DNA of 41,849 bases from Acetobacteraceae bacterium (GTDB lineage: Bacteria > Pseudomonadota > Alphaproteobacteria > Acetobacterales > Acetobacteraceae). Shown here one piece after another: positions 17,310-25,967 of this stretch. The position numbers and the translations under genes were made by a program. The stretch spans positions 1 through 41,849 of the forward strand of contig JAKFUL010000034.1 of assembly GCA_021732665.1 (NCBI GenBank), in the 5' to 3' direction. Numbering within the stretch: position 1 is the stretch's first letter; every line of letters starts with the position of its first letter. The notes beneath the pieces were generated by a model. That model saw nothing but the letters and a program-made list of their open reading frames with translations. It made no database searches and had not been told where the DNA came from.

Positions 17310-19256
17310 TTATCCCAGTGTTTTCTGCACCGCCGCGACCACCGCGGCGGGCGTGATTCCGAAGTGTTCGAACAGCTTGTCCGCCGGCGCCGAGGCGCCG
17401 AAGCCGGTCATGCCGATGAATATGCCATCGGCACCGATCAGGCTGTCCCAACCGAAGCGCAGCGCGGCCTCGATCCCCACGCGGGGTGCCGCGCCCAGCA
17501 CGGCGTCGCGGTATTCGGCGGGCTGCGCCGCGAAAATCTCCCAGCAGGGCAGCGAGACGACAGCGACCTGGATGCCGGCCTCGGCCAGCATCTTCCGTGC
17601 GGTCATGGCCAGTGAGACTTCGCTGCCAGTGGCGATCAGCGTCGCCTGGCGCGGCCTCAACGCCTCGGCCAGCACATAGCCGCCGCGCGCCGAACGGTTC
17701 TCGCCGGCGTCATCGCGCAGCGCCGGCACGGCCTGGCGGGTCAGCGCCAGCACCGAGGGACCATCGGCCCGGCGCAGCGCCAGCTCCCAGCATTCCGCCG
17801 TTTCCATCGCATCGGCGGGGCGGAAGACGTGCAGGTTGGGGATGCAGCGCAGCGAGGCCAGGGTTTCCACCGGCTGATGCGTCGGCCCATCCTCGCCCAA
17901 GCCGATGCTGTCATGGGTCAGCACATGCACCACGCGTGTGCCCATCAGCGCGGCAAGGCGCAGCGAGGGCCGCAGGTAGTCGGCAAAAATCAGGAAGGTG
18001 CCGGAATAGGGGATGATGCCGCCATGCAGCGCCATGCCGTTCATGGCCGCGGCCATGCCATGCTCGCGCACGCCGTAATGGATGTATCGCCCGGCGTAAT
18101 CGCCCGGGCGCATGGCAGGCACGCCCTTCACATCGGTGTTGTTGGACCCCGTGAGGTCGGCCGAGCCACCGATCATCTCCGGCACCGCGGGCACCAGGGC
18201 GGCCAGCGCCTGCTGGCTGGCGATGCGGGTGCCGATCTTGGGCTTGCTTTCCGCGATGGCGGCGCGATGGGCGTTGAGCGCATCCATCCAACCCTCAGGA
18301 AGCCGCCCGGCCGTCGCTCGCTCGAACTCGGCCTTTTGCGGGTGGCGGGCCAGGCGCTTGAGCCAGGAACGGCGGGTGCCGCCGCCCCGGCTGCCGGCCT
18401 TTTCCCATAGCGCCTTCAGGCCCTCGGGGATTTCGAAGGGCGGGTGGTTCCAGCCCATGGCGGCGCGGGCGCCGTCGATCTCATCGGACCCCAGCGGCGC
18501 GCCATGGCTGCCCGCGGTGCCGGCCTTCTTCGGCGCGGCGAAACCGATGATGGTGCGGCAGGCGATCAGCGTCGGCTTGCGGCTGCGCAGCGCATAGCCC
18601 ATGGCGCCCAGCAGGGCCTGCGGGCTGTGCCCATTCACCCGCTTCACTGCCCAGCCATAGGCCTGGAAGCGCTTCAGCACGTCTTCGGTGAAGGAAAGCT
18701 CGGTGCTGCCATCGATGGAGATGCCGTTGTCATCCCAAAGGACACAGAGTTTGTCCAACCGGTAATGCCCGGCCAGCGAGGCGGCCTCGTGCGAAATGCC
18801 CTCCTGCAGGTCACCATCCGAGGCGATGACCCAGGTGCGGTGATCGACCAGCGACTTGCCGAAGCGCGCTGCCAAGTGCCGCTCGGCCAGCGCCATGCCC
18901 ACGGCGGTGGAAATGCCCTGGCCCAGCGGGCCGGTGGTCATTTCGATGGCGGGATGCTCGCCACGTTCGGGGTGGCCGGCGGCAACGCTGTGCAGTTGGC
19001 GGAAGTTGCGGATGTCGTCCATCGACATCCCCGCATGCCCGGTCAGGTGCAGCAGGGCATAAAGCAGCATGGAGCCATGCCCGGCCGAGAGCACGAAACG
19101 GTCGCGGTCCGGCCAGGTCGGGTCGGCGGCGTCGTATTTCAGCACGCGGGACCAGAGTGCGGTCGCGGCATCGGCCATGCCCATAGGCATGCCGGGATGG
19201 CCGGAATTGGCCTTCTGGACGGCGTCCATCGCCAGCACGCGGATGGCATCGGCCAT
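17310..19256 (-). CDS. tkt: Transketolase
   Basis: The 648-residue enzyme follows the E. coli TktA pattern. The start is ADAIRVLAMDAVQKANSGHPG; the thiamine diphosphate site is SDGDLQEGISHEA with a downstream DDNGISIDG; the pyrimidine domain has the Glu in HYGVREHGMAAAMNG; substrate His residues lie in HDSIGLGEDGPTHQPVE. It transfers two-carbon ketol units between sugar phosphates in the cytosol. The ATG at 19256 has a strong GGAGGAG six bases upstream and begins only about six residues later than E. coli TktA. A TTG at 19346 would add 30 Ala/Thr-rich residues and cannot be excluded. It is followed by gap after 12 bases. Confidence 0.96.
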   Translation of the reverse strand: MADAIRVLAMDAVQKANSGHPGMPMGMADAATALWSRVLKYDAADPTWPDRDRFVLSAGHGSMLLYALLHLTGHAGMSMDDIRNFRQLHSVAAGHPERGEHPAIEMTTGPLGQGISTAVGMALAERHLAARFGKSLVDHRTWVIASDGDLQEGISHEAASLAGHYRLDKLCVLWDDNGISIDGSTELSFTEDVLKRFQAYGWAVKRVNGHSPQALLGAMGYALRSRKPTLIACRTIIGFAAPKKAGTAGSHGAPLGSDEIDGARAAMGWNHPPFEIPEGLKALWEKAGSRGGGTRRSWLKRLARHPQKAEFERATAGRLPEGWMDALNAHRAAIAESKPKIGTRIASQQALAALVPAVPEMIGGSADLTGSNNTDVKGVPAMRPGDYAGRYIHYGVREHGMAAAMNGMALHGGIIPYSGTFLIFADYLRPSLRLAALMGTRVVHVLTHDSIGLGEDGPTHQPVETLASLRCIPNLHVFRPADAMETAECWELALRRADGPSVLALTRQAVPALRDDAGENRSARGGYVLAEALRPRQATLIATGSEVSLAMTARKMLAEAGIQVAVVSLPCWEIFAAQPAEYRDAVLGAAPRVGIEAALRFGWDSLIGADGIFIGMTGFGASAPADKLFEHFGITPAAVVAAVQKTLG

Positions 19257-19397
19257 GCGCCGCTCCTCCGTCACCGGCAGCGCGAGGAGGGCGGCCTGGG
19301 CGGCGAGGGCGGGGTTGGTGGTGGTCGTGGGGGCGATGCTTGCCAAAATCGGTTCTCGCAGGGAAGGCGCCCTCCTGTAGCGGCGGGGGGCGCTTGC

Positions 19398-19421
19398 GGC
19401 AATGCCGAGGGGGCAATGCCG
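19398..19421. repeat. Pair of 10-base direct repeats upstream of tkt
   Basis: GGCAATGCCG occurs at 19398-19407 and 19412-19421, start to start 14 bases apart, between the Bug gene stop (19442) and tkt. The spacing is more than one helical turn. A regulatory role is possible but unsupported. Confidence 0.3.
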
Positions 19422-19441
19422 CCATGCCCGCAGGGCAGCCC

Positions 19442-20404
19442 CTATTCCGGCTGGTAGTTCACGCTGCGCAGCAGCGCCGTGGCGCGGGTGATTTCCGACC
19501 GGATGAAGGCCTGGGTGTCCGGGATGCTCTCCATCACCGGCTCCAGCAACTGGCTCCGCAAGCGGGTGGCAATGGCGGGGTCGCGCATCGTCTCCTGCAT
19601 CAGGCGGTTCACCCCCTCGCATATCTCGGGCGAGGTGCCGCGCGGCGCCCAGACGCCATACCAGGACTGGAACTCGTAGCCGGGCAGCCCGGCCTCGGCC
19701 ATCGTGGGCAGGTCGGGCGCCAGGGCCGAGCGCGCGGCGGTCGCGATGCCCAGCCCCCGCACCCGGCCATCGGCGATGGCCGGCAGCAATGCGAAGCTGG
19801 CATCGATCAGCAGCGGCGTGTTGCCGGCCATCAAATCGGTCAGCGCCGGCTGGGTGCCGCGATAGGTCACCATGTCCAGCCCGGCGCCGGTGCGGCGGTT
19901 GAACTCGATGGTGGCGAGGTGGCTGGCCGCCCCCAGCGAGGAAATGGCGATTGTCCATTCCCGCGGACGGGCGCGGATGCTGGCCAACACCTCGCTCAGC
20001 GTCCGTTCCGGCCGGCTGGCGCTGATGACCATGACAAGAGGGGCGGCGGCGGTGCGGGCCATGACCTCCAGGTCGCGCTCGGGGTCGAACTGGGCGCCCC
20101 GCAGCACCAGCGGCATGACGGCGGTGTTGAAGGCCGAGGCGAGCAGCGTGTAGCCATCGGGCGGCGCCTGCAGCACAGCATTGGTGCCGACCAGCCCGGC
20201 GCCGCCCGTGCGGTTTTCCACCACCGCCTGGGCGCCAAGCTTTTCCGTCAGCCGCTGCGCCAGCAGCCGGGCCAGCGCGTCATTGGCCGCGCCCGGCGGC
20301 CAGGGGCAGATCACCCGCAGCGGCCGGGCGGTGGGCCAGCCCGGCTGCGCGCGCACGGCGGGGGCGGCCAGCATCAGGCCAAGGGCAAGGCGACGAGTTG
20401 TCAT
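19442..20404 (-). CDS. Bug-type tripartite tricarboxylate transporter substrate-binding protein
   Basis: The 320-residue periplasmic receptor has a short signal peptide with a twin arginine (TTRRLALGLMLAAPAVRAQ). The Bug motifs are RVICPWPPGAANDALARLLA, VVENRTGGAGLVGTNAVLQ and PPDGYTLLASA. Its PWPPG replaces the more common PxPPGG; the ligand contacts otherwise look intact. GGAGGAAAACCC before the ATG is a good ribosome site. The ATG overlaps the TGA of the sialidase-like gene upstream (ATGA), so the two are translationally coupled. The receptor probably brings in a product or substrate of that enzyme, possibly a sugar acid, which is inference. No membrane transporter subunits are nearby. Confidence 0.92.
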   Translation of the reverse strand: MTTRRLALGLMLAAPAVRAQPGWPTARPLRVICPWPPGAANDALARLLAQRLTEKLGAQAVVENRTGGAGLVGTNAVLQAPPDGYTLLASAFNTAVMPLVLRGAQFDPERDLEVMARTAAAPLVMVISASRPERTLSEVLASIRARPREWTIAISSLGAASHLATIEFNRRTGAGLDMVTYRGTQPALTDLMAGNTPLLIDASFALLPAIADGRVRGLGIATAARSALAPDLPTMAEAGLPGYEFQSWYGVWAPRGTSPEICEGVNRLMQETMRDPAIATRLRSQLLEPVMESIPDTQAFIRSEITRATALLRSVNYQPE

Positions 20405-21555
20405 GGGTTTTCCTCCGATTGCATGGCCCAGTCCGGCCGGACCGCCACGTATTTGATGGCCTGGCGCCAATAGGTATAGGCGATGTGCAGCATGCCATCG
20501 GCGGTCTGGACCAGGCTGGGGTAAGAAAATTCCCGGTTCAGCCGGTCCTTGGAATTGTTGGTCATGCAATAGCCGTCGCCGGTCTCCAGGTTGCGGCGCC
20601 AGGGCCAGGTCAGCCCGGCATCGGCGGAGATCGCCAGGGTCATCGGCGCGCGCGGCGCGCCCCAAAACGCGGCGCTGGGCGCCTCGGCGGGCGCGTCACC
20701 CAGATCGTCATAGAGGCCCATGCGGCGGCCGGTGGCGTCCGCGGCACTGGAATCATTGAACACCATGGCCAGCCGCCCGTCGGCCAGGCGGATCGCCTGG
20801 ATCGAGGAGTTGTTGTTGGGCAGCATGGTAGGCTCGGGCGCCGACCAGTCGCGGCCATTGGCGGAATGGCTGCGATACACATGGTCCGCCCAGCGGCTGC
20901 GGTAGAAGGCGACCAACCCCTGCCCGCCCAGATCGATGATGTTCATGTGCACGCAGCCCGTGCTGCCGGGCACCGGATGCTCGGTCCAGCTCGCCCCGGA
21001 ATCGCTGGAGACCATGACCGAGGCGGAGTCGAGATCGCCGGTCCAGGCCCCCACCGGCGGCCTGGTACAGCGCCAGATCGGCAGCAGCCAGTCGCCATTG
21101 GCCAACACGGTGATGGGCTGGCGTATGAAGGTGCCGAGTTGCGGGAAGAGCGTGTCGATCTCGCCCCAGCTCCGCCCGCCATCGCGGCTGATGCGCCGGC
21201 GGATGATCGCGGTGTCCTGGTTGCCGGCGTGCTGCGCCGTCCAGAGCAGCCAGAGCCTGCCATCGGGCGCGTTGAACAGCAGCGGATTCTGCTCGGAACG
21301 GGTGGGGTCGTCAGACAGCGTCTCGGGCGCCGACCAGGCCACGGCGCCGGGGGTGAGGCGGGAGAAACGGACAGAAATATCCGGCACCCCCTCCTGCGTG
21401 CCGCCGAACCAGACGCAGCCGAGATCGCCGCCTGGCAGTGGCATCAGGAAGGCGGCATGGTTCTGCACGCAGGGCGTGGGGATGAAGGCTTCCAGCCGCG
21501 CCGGGTCGGCCGTGGGGCGTGCCAGGTTTTCAACCCTGTCTATGGTGTCTTGCAT
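20401..21555 (-). CDS. Sialidase-like BNR-repeat protein without signal peptide
   Basis: The 384-residue protein has a six-bladed-propeller pattern with Asp-box repeats SRDGGRSWGE, SSDSGASWTE and SADAGLTWPW. It also has FSYPSLVQTADGMLHIAYTY near the C-terminus, typical of the bacterial neuraminidase-like family (BNR_2). True exo-sialidases cleave terminal sialic acids using an Arg triad, a Tyr/Glu pair and an Asp. I can see candidate residues but cannot confirm the full set. There is no export signal, so if folded in the cytosol it would act on an imported small glycoside rather than on surface glycans. It is divergent from the SDR gene (64 bases apart) and its TGA overlaps the downstream Bug receptor start. 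Confidence 0.78.
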   Translation of the reverse strand: MQDTIDRVENLARPTADPARLEAFIPTPCVQNHAAFLMPLPGGDLGCVWFGGTQEGVPDISVRFSRLTPGAVAWSAPETLSDDPTRSEQNPLLFNAPDGRLWLLWTAQHAGNQDTAIIRRRISRDGGRSWGEIDTLFPQLGTFIRQPITVLANGDWLLPIWRCTRPPVGAWTGDLDSASVMVSSDSGASWTEHPVPGSTGCVHMNIIDLGGQGLVAFYRSRWADHVYRSHSANGRDWSAPEPTMLPNNNSSIQAIRLADGRLAMVFNDSSAADATGRRMGLYDDLGDAPAEAPSAAFWGAPRAPMTLAISADAGLTWPWRRNLETGDGYCMTNNSKDRLNREFSYPSLVQTADGMLHIAYTYWRQAIKYVAVRPDWAMQSEENP

Positions 21556-21618
21556 GGCTGTTCTTCCCTGGTCCCATGGGGTGGCCGGCGGGGGCGGCTG
21601 TCAAGATGCGGGGGGGCG

Positions 21619-22281
21619 ATGATGAAACACGCGGTTGTGACGGGCGCGAGCTCGGGGATTGGGGCGGCCATCGCGGCCAGGCTGCTGGCCGGGGGGTGGC
21701 GGGTGACGGCGCTGTGCCGCACGCCGCCGGTGGGGTGCGAGCATCGCGCCGTGGACCTGATGGACCGCGAGGCCCTGGACGCGGCCGTGGAAGGCCTGGC
21801 GCCCGACGCCCTGGTGCATGCCGCCGGGGTGATGCGCGCCGGGCGCCTGGGCGAACTGGACCCGCAGGCCGGGGAGGCGCTGTGGCGGCTGCATGTCGAT
21901 GTCGCGGCCAGGCTGGCCGATACGCTGGTGCCGCGCATGCCCGATGGCGGCCGGGTGATCTTCCTGGGCAGCCGCACGGCCCAGGGCGCGGCGGGGCGCG
22001 GCCAATACGCCGCCACCAAGGCCGCGCTGGTGGCCATGGCGCGGTCCTGGGCCATCGAGCTGGCACCGCGCGGCATCACGGTGAATGTGGTGGCGCCGGC
22101 GGCGACCGACACGCCCATGCTGCACGACCCGGCCCGCGCCGCCGCCGCACCCCGCCTGCCGCCGATAGGCCGCTACATCCAGCCCGATGAGGTTGCGGGG
22201 ATGGTGGCCTTCCTGCTCGGCCCCGACGCCGGCGCCATCACCGGCCAGCAGCTGGTGATTTGCGGCGGCTCATCGCTCTGA
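21619..22281 (+). CDS. Short-chain dehydrogenase/reductase (SDR family)
   Basis: The 220-residue protein is a compact classical SDR: cofactor motif TGASSGIG at 8-15, HAAGV at 67-71 (the NNAG position), and catalytic S118, Y130 and K134 in GSRTAQGAAGRGQYAATK. It ends VAFLLGPDAGAITGQQLVICGG. It would oxidise or reduce an alcohol/carbonyl with NAD(P) in the cytosol; the substrate is unknown. Two consecutive ATG codons (21619, 21622) make the start ambiguous by one residue. It runs in the same direction as the ring-opening amidohydrolase 12 bases downstream and nadE after that, so the three likely share a transcript. Its divergent neighbour is the sialidase-like gene. Confidence 0.88.
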   Translation: MMKHAVVTGASSGIGAAIAARLLAGGWRVTALCRTPPVGCEHRAVDLMDREALDAAVEGLAPDALVHAAGVMRAGRLGELDPQAGEALWRLHVDVAARLADTLVPRMPDGGRVIFLGSRTAQGAAGRGQYAATKAALVAMARSWAIELAPRGITVNVVAPAATDTPMLHDPARAAAAPRLPPIGRYIQPDEVAGMVAFLLGPDAGAITGQQLVICGGSSL

Positions 22282-22293
22282 CATAACGCGGGC

Positions 22294-23361
22294 ATGCGCC
22301 AAGCCATCCTCCACCGTGTCCCCATGCGCCACCCCGGCGACGTCTCTGGCGTGGAGGCGCTGTTCGACGCCGGCCTGCCGCCCGCACAGGTCGTCGCCAT
22401 CCTGGGCAAGACCGAGGGCAATGGCTGCGTCAACGATTTCACCCGCGCCTATGCCGTGCAGGCGCTGACCCACATGTTGGCGCGCCGCGGTGGCCGGCCG
22501 GATGTCGCCATGGTGATGTCCGGCGGCTCCGAGGGCGGGCTTTCGCCGCATTTCCTGGTCTTCGCGGTGGGCGAGGGGACGCCCGCACCGGGCCCCCGCC
22601 TGGCCATGGGCGCGGGTTTCACGCGCGAATTCCGGCCGGAGGAGATGGGCCGCATGGCGCAGGTGGAAGCCACCGCCGAAGCCGTGCGCGCCGCCATCGC
22701 CCAAGCCGGCATCACCGACGTGCATTATGTGCAGGTCAAATGCCCGCTGCTCACCTCCGAGCGTATCGCCGATGCCCTGGCGCGTGGCCAGACGGTGGCA
22801 ACGCATGACACCTATCATTCCATGGGCCTGTCGCGCGGCGCTTCGGCACTCGGCGTGGCACTGGCGCTGGGCGAGGTGGCGGCGGTGACCGAGGCGGATA
22901 TCGGCACGAACACGGCAAAATTCTCCGGCGTGGCCAGCGCCTCGGCCGGGGTGGAGCTGCTCTGCAACGAGATCCTGGTACTGGGCAATTCGCCGGATTG
23001 GGGCGGGACCTTGCGGATTTCGCACGCGGTGATGCAGGACGGCATCGACTTCCCGGCGGTGCAGGCCGCCCTGCGCGACGCGGGTTTTGCCCCCACCGGC
23101 CAGCTCCAGCCCCAGGATGAAGCCCGCGTGGTGGCCGTTCTGGCCAAGGCGGAGCCATCGACCACCGGCCGCATCCGCGGCGCGCGGCACATCATGAACG
23201 ATGACAGCGACATCAACGCCACGCGCCATGCCCGCGCGCTGGTCGGTGGCGTCATCGCGGCGGCGGTGGGGCGGACGGAGCTTTTCGTCTCCGGCGGGGC
23301 AGAGCATCAGGGGCCGGATGGCGGCGGGCCTGTTGCCGTCATCGCCCGCGTTCTAGGCTAG
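22294..23361 (+). CDS. Ring-opening amidohydrolase (cyanuric acid amidohydrolase / barbiturase family)
   Basis: The 355-residue product has the signature blocks of this rare three-fold repeat family: LGKTEGNGCVNDFTRAY with K39, VMSGGSEGGLSPHF with S76, a second Lys in VQVKCPLLT, DTYHSMGLSRGASALGV, a Ser in SGVASASAG, a third Lys in LAKAEPS, and GARHIMNDDSDINATRHARA, then FVSGGAEHQGPDGGGPVAVI. The three Lys-Ser pairs are the catalytic pattern of AtzD. These enzymes open cyanuric acid to carboxybiuret, or barbiturate to ureidomalonate. Which is used cannot be decided here: no biuret, allophanate or pyrimidine genes are adjacent. It lies five bases before nadE. Confidence 0.88.
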   Translation: MRQAILHRVPMRHPGDVSGVEALFDAGLPPAQVVAILGKTEGNGCVNDFTRAYAVQALTHMLARRGGRPDVAMVMSGGSEGGLSPHFLVFAVGEGTPAPGPRLAMGAGFTREFRPEEMGRMAQVEATAEAVRAAIAQAGITDVHYVQVKCPLLTSERIADALARGQTVATHDTYHSMGLSRGASALGVALALGEVAAVTEADIGTNTAKFSGVASASAGVELLCNEILVLGNSPDWGGTLRISHAVMQDGIDFPAVQAALRDAGFAPTGQLQPQDEARVVAVLAKAEPSTTGRIRGARHIMNDDSDINATRHARALVGGVIAAAVGRTELFVSGGAEHQGPDGGGPVAVIARVLG

Positions 23362-23365
23362 GGTC

Positions 23366-25387
23366 ATGCTCCCATTCCGCTCACTCTACCGCCATGGGTT
23401 TGTGAGGGCCACGCTCTGCGCCCCGGTGCTGGCCCTGGCCCACCCCCGCGCCAATGCGCAGGCCACCATCGCCATGGCTGTTGAGGCCGCGGCGGATGGC
23501 GCGGCACTGGTGCTGTTCCCGGAAATGGGGATGTGCGGCTATTCGACCGAAGACCTGCTGCTTCAGGCCGCGATGCTCGATGCCGTGGAAACTGCGGTGG
23601 CGACGGTGGCGGAGGCGACGGCCGATCTGCGGCCGCTGATCATGATCGGCGCGCCGCTGCGGGTCGGGCATTCGGTGTTCAACTGCGCCGTGGTGTTGCA
23701 TCGCGGCCGGGTGCTGGGGGTGGTGCCGAAGACCTTCCTGCCGAATTACCGGGAGTTTTACGAAAAGCGCCAGATCGCGCCGGCCACCGCCGCGCCGGCC
23801 CGGGAGATACGGCTGGCCGGACAGGTCGCGCCATTCGGCACCGACCTGATCTTCGCCGCCACCGACGTGGCCGATTTCATCGCCCATGTCGAAATCTGCG
23901 AGGATCTCTGGGCCCCCGTGCCGCCCTCCATCGCCGGCGCTTTGGCGGGCGCCACGGTGCTCTGCAACATGTCCGGCTCGCCTATCACCGTCGCCAAGGG
24001 CGAGGACCGGCGGGTGCTTTGCGACGCGCAGTCGCGCCGCGCCATCGCGGCGTATCTCTACACCGCGGCGGGACAGGGTGAATCCACCACCGACCTGGCC
24101 TGGGACGGCCATCTGCAAGCCTTTGAATATGGAGAAGAACTGGGCGAGAGCACACGTTTTGCCGATGGCCCGCAAATGCTGAGCGTGGATATCGATGTGG
24201 AACGCCTGGTGCAGGAACGCCGGCGTGTGGGGACCTTCCGGGATGGCGCGATGGCCGCGCCGGCGGCGTTTCGCACCGTGGAGTTTTGCCTCGAACCGCC
24301 GACGGAAGAGTTGCCGTTGCGCCGGCTCATCCCGCGCTTCCCCTATGTGCCCGACGCGCCCGCACGGCTGGACCAGGATTGCTTCGAGACCTGGAATATC
24401 CAGGTCGCCGGGCTGCTGACGCGGCTGCGGGCGACGGGGCTGCAAAAGCTGGTCATCGGCGTCTCCGGCGGGCTGGATTCCACCCAGGCGCTGATTGTGG
24501 CGGCACGGACTATGGACCGGCTGGGCCTGCCCCGGCAAAACATCATCGGCGTGACGATGCCGGGCTTCGCGACCTCGGAGGGCACGAAATCCAGCGCCTG
24601 GGCGCTGATGCGCGGGTTGGGGGTGGATGCGCGGGAGGTGGATATCCGCCCGCTCTGCACGCAGATGCTGTCTGACCTCGGCCACCCCGGCCCGCCGGTC
24701 TATGACGTGACCTTCGAGAATGTGCAGGCGGGCCTGCGGACGGATTACCTGTTCAGGCTGGCCAATCATTCCGGCGGGCTGGTGGTGGGGACGGGCGATC
24801 TGTCGGAGGCCGCGCTGGGCTGGTGCACCTATGGCGTGGGCGACCATATGTCGCATTACAACGTCAACGCATCGCTGCCCAAGACGTTGATTCAGCATAT
24901 GATTCGCTGGGCGATTGCGACGGCGCAGTATGATCAGGCGGTGGGGGCGGCGCTGGAGCGGATTCTCGGCACCGAGATCAGCCCGGAACTGGTGCCGGCG
25001 GATGCCGCGACGGGGGCGGTGCAAAGCACACAGGCGGTGATCGGGCCTTATGAGCTGCAGGATTTTCACCTTTACTACACGCTGCGCTGGGGCTTCCGGC
25101 CGTCCAAAGTGGCGTTTCTGGCGCTGAGCGCCTGGGAGGATTCTTCCCGCGGGCGGTGGCCGGCGGGGGTTACCGAGCGGAATGCCTACGGGCTGGAGGA
25201 GATCAAGACATGGCTGCGGGTATTCCTGCGGCGGTTCTTCGCCACCAGCCAGTTCAAGCGGAGTGCTGTGCCGAATGGGCCAAAGATTTCGTCGGGGGGG
25301 TCGCTGAGCCCTCGGGGGGATTGGCGGGCGCCTTCGGATTCGCTGGCGGAGGCTTGGTTGGAGGAGTTGGAGAGCCAAGTGCCTTAA
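23366..25387 (+). CDS. nadE: Glutamine-dependent NAD+ synthetase
   Basis: The 673-residue enzyme fuses a nitrilase-type glutaminase domain (catalytic E53, K122 and C178 in LFPEMGMCGYS, VVPKTFLPNYRE and HVEICEDLW) to an NAD synthetase domain with the ATP pyrophosphatase loop SGGLDS at 367-372 and GTGDLSEAALGWCTYG. It amidates deamido-NAD with ammonia from glutamine, the last step of NAD synthesis, in the cytosol. The length fits the long bacterial form. The start codon is only five bases after the amidohydrolase stop, with a weak Shine-Dalgarno. The stop TAA overlaps the convergent parE pseudogene by TTAA. Confidence 0.95.
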   Translation: MLPFRSLYRHGFVRATLCAPVLALAHPRANAQATIAMAVEAAADGAALVLFPEMGMCGYSTEDLLLQAAMLDAVETAVATVAEATADLRPLIMIGAPLRVGHSVFNCAVVLHRGRVLGVVPKTFLPNYREFYEKRQIAPATAAPAREIRLAGQVAPFGTDLIFAATDVADFIAHVEICEDLWAPVPPSIAGALAGATVLCNMSGSPITVAKGEDRRVLCDAQSRRAIAAYLYTAAGQGESTTDLAWDGHLQAFEYGEELGESTRFADGPQMLSVDIDVERLVQERRRVGTFRDGAMAAPAAFRTVEFCLEPPTEELPLRRLIPRFPYVPDAPARLDQDCFETWNIQVAGLLTRLRATGLQKLVIGVSGGLDSTQALIVAARTMDRLGLPRQNIIGVTMPGFATSEGTKSSAWALMRGLGVDAREVDIRPLCTQMLSDLGHPGPPVYDVTFENVQAGLRTDYLFRLANHSGGLVVGTGDLSEAALGWCTYGVGDHMSHYNVNASLPKTLIQHMIRWAIATAQYDQAVGAALERILGTEISPELVPADAATGAVQSTQAVIGPYELQDFHLYYTLRWGFRPSKVAFLALSAWEDSSRGRWPAGVTERNAYGLEEIKTWLRVFLRRFFATSQFKRSAVPNGPKISSGGSLSPRGDWRAPSDSLAEAWLEELESQVP

Positions 25388-25686
25388 GGATCGTCGCGCA
25401 ACAATGCCGCATAATCCTGGCCACCGTAGAACACGCGGATGATGTCCAGCGACGATCCGCCAATGCGGTAGGCGACGACGACGCGGCCGGACACGGGAAG
25501 GATACGAAGACCGGGACTGACCTCGGGGCGTGCCGGCCCGAGTTCGGGTTACTCGGTCAGGCTCCGAATGCGCGCACGGACGGTCTCGACGAAACGCCGG
25601 GCCTGGCTGGGATCATCCGCGGCGATGAAGCGATAGATCTCGGCGAGGTCAACCCGCGCGGCGGGGCGGTAGAACAGCCTACCCAT
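25384..25686 (-). pseudogene. parE: ParE/RelE-type toxin gene interrupted by an in-frame stop codon
   Basis: The minus-strand frame from ATG 25686 reads a ParE-like toxin (RLFYRPAARVDLAEIYRFIA, then DDPSQARRFVETVRARI). It meets TAA at codon 46 (25549-25551) and resumes without any frame change as PELGPARPEVSPGLRILPVS, GRVVVAYRIGG and LDIIRVFYGGQDYAALL to a second TAA at codon 101. The two halves together match a full ParE fold of about 100 residues. The block after the stop normally reads xPELG, so a Tyr or Gln codon probably mutated to TAA. A 45-residue product would lack the core strands and be inactive. The start overlaps parD by eight bases; the end overlaps nadE by four. Sequencing error or readthrough remain possible. 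Confidence 0.82.
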
Positions 25687-25945
25687 TGTCCCCGTAAAGC
25701 GCGGCGAAATATCGATCCATGTCGTCCTCGGTCAGCGAGGGGCGAGGGTCGGCATCGGCTTCGGCGATCTTCTGGCGGATGACCACCAGGCGTTCCTCGC
25801 GCAGCGCCTCCTGCGCCTGCCAGGCGCGCAGGGCCTCGCGGATGACCTCACTGTTGGAGGCATAGCCGCCGGCCTGCACCTTGGCACGGATGAGGCGCGC
25901 CATGTCGGTCGGGAGGGTGATGCTGAGGCGTTCGACGGTCTGCAT
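25679..25945 (-). CDS. parD: ParD-like ribbon-helix-helix antitoxin
   Basis: The 88-residue protein begins QTVERLSITLPTDMARLIRA, a ribbon-helix-helix DNA-binding strand and helix. KVQAGGYASNSEVIREALRAWQ follows, the conserved ParD core, and the C-terminal tail (RPSLTEDDMDRYFAALYG) would wrap the toxin. ParD antitoxins dimerise, repress their own promoter and neutralise ParE. The start at 25945 is chosen because homologues begin there; the frame extends upstream without RHH features. Its TAG overlaps the parE start by eight bases, the standard arrangement. The antitoxin frame is intact although the toxin is broken, so it may survive only as a repressor or by linkage. Confidence 0.88.
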   Translation of the reverse strand: MQTVERLSITLPTDMARLIRAKVQAGGYASNSEVIREALRAWQAQEALREERLVVIRQKIAEADADPRPSLTEDDMDRYFAALYGDNG

Positions 25946-25967
25946 GCCGCGACGATGGCAGAAAGTA

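Noticed and set aside
19257..19346. Transketolase start at TTG 19346
   Set aside because: The ATG at 19256 has a strong GGAGGAG and already covers the conserved N-terminus. The extension is low-complexity Ala/Thr with a weak ribosome site; kept only as an alternative.
23381..25378. A 665-codon minus-strand frame opposite nadE
   Set aside because: It is the antisense of a complete, motif-verified NAD synthetase, and its product is compositionally odd and His/Arg/Gln rich.
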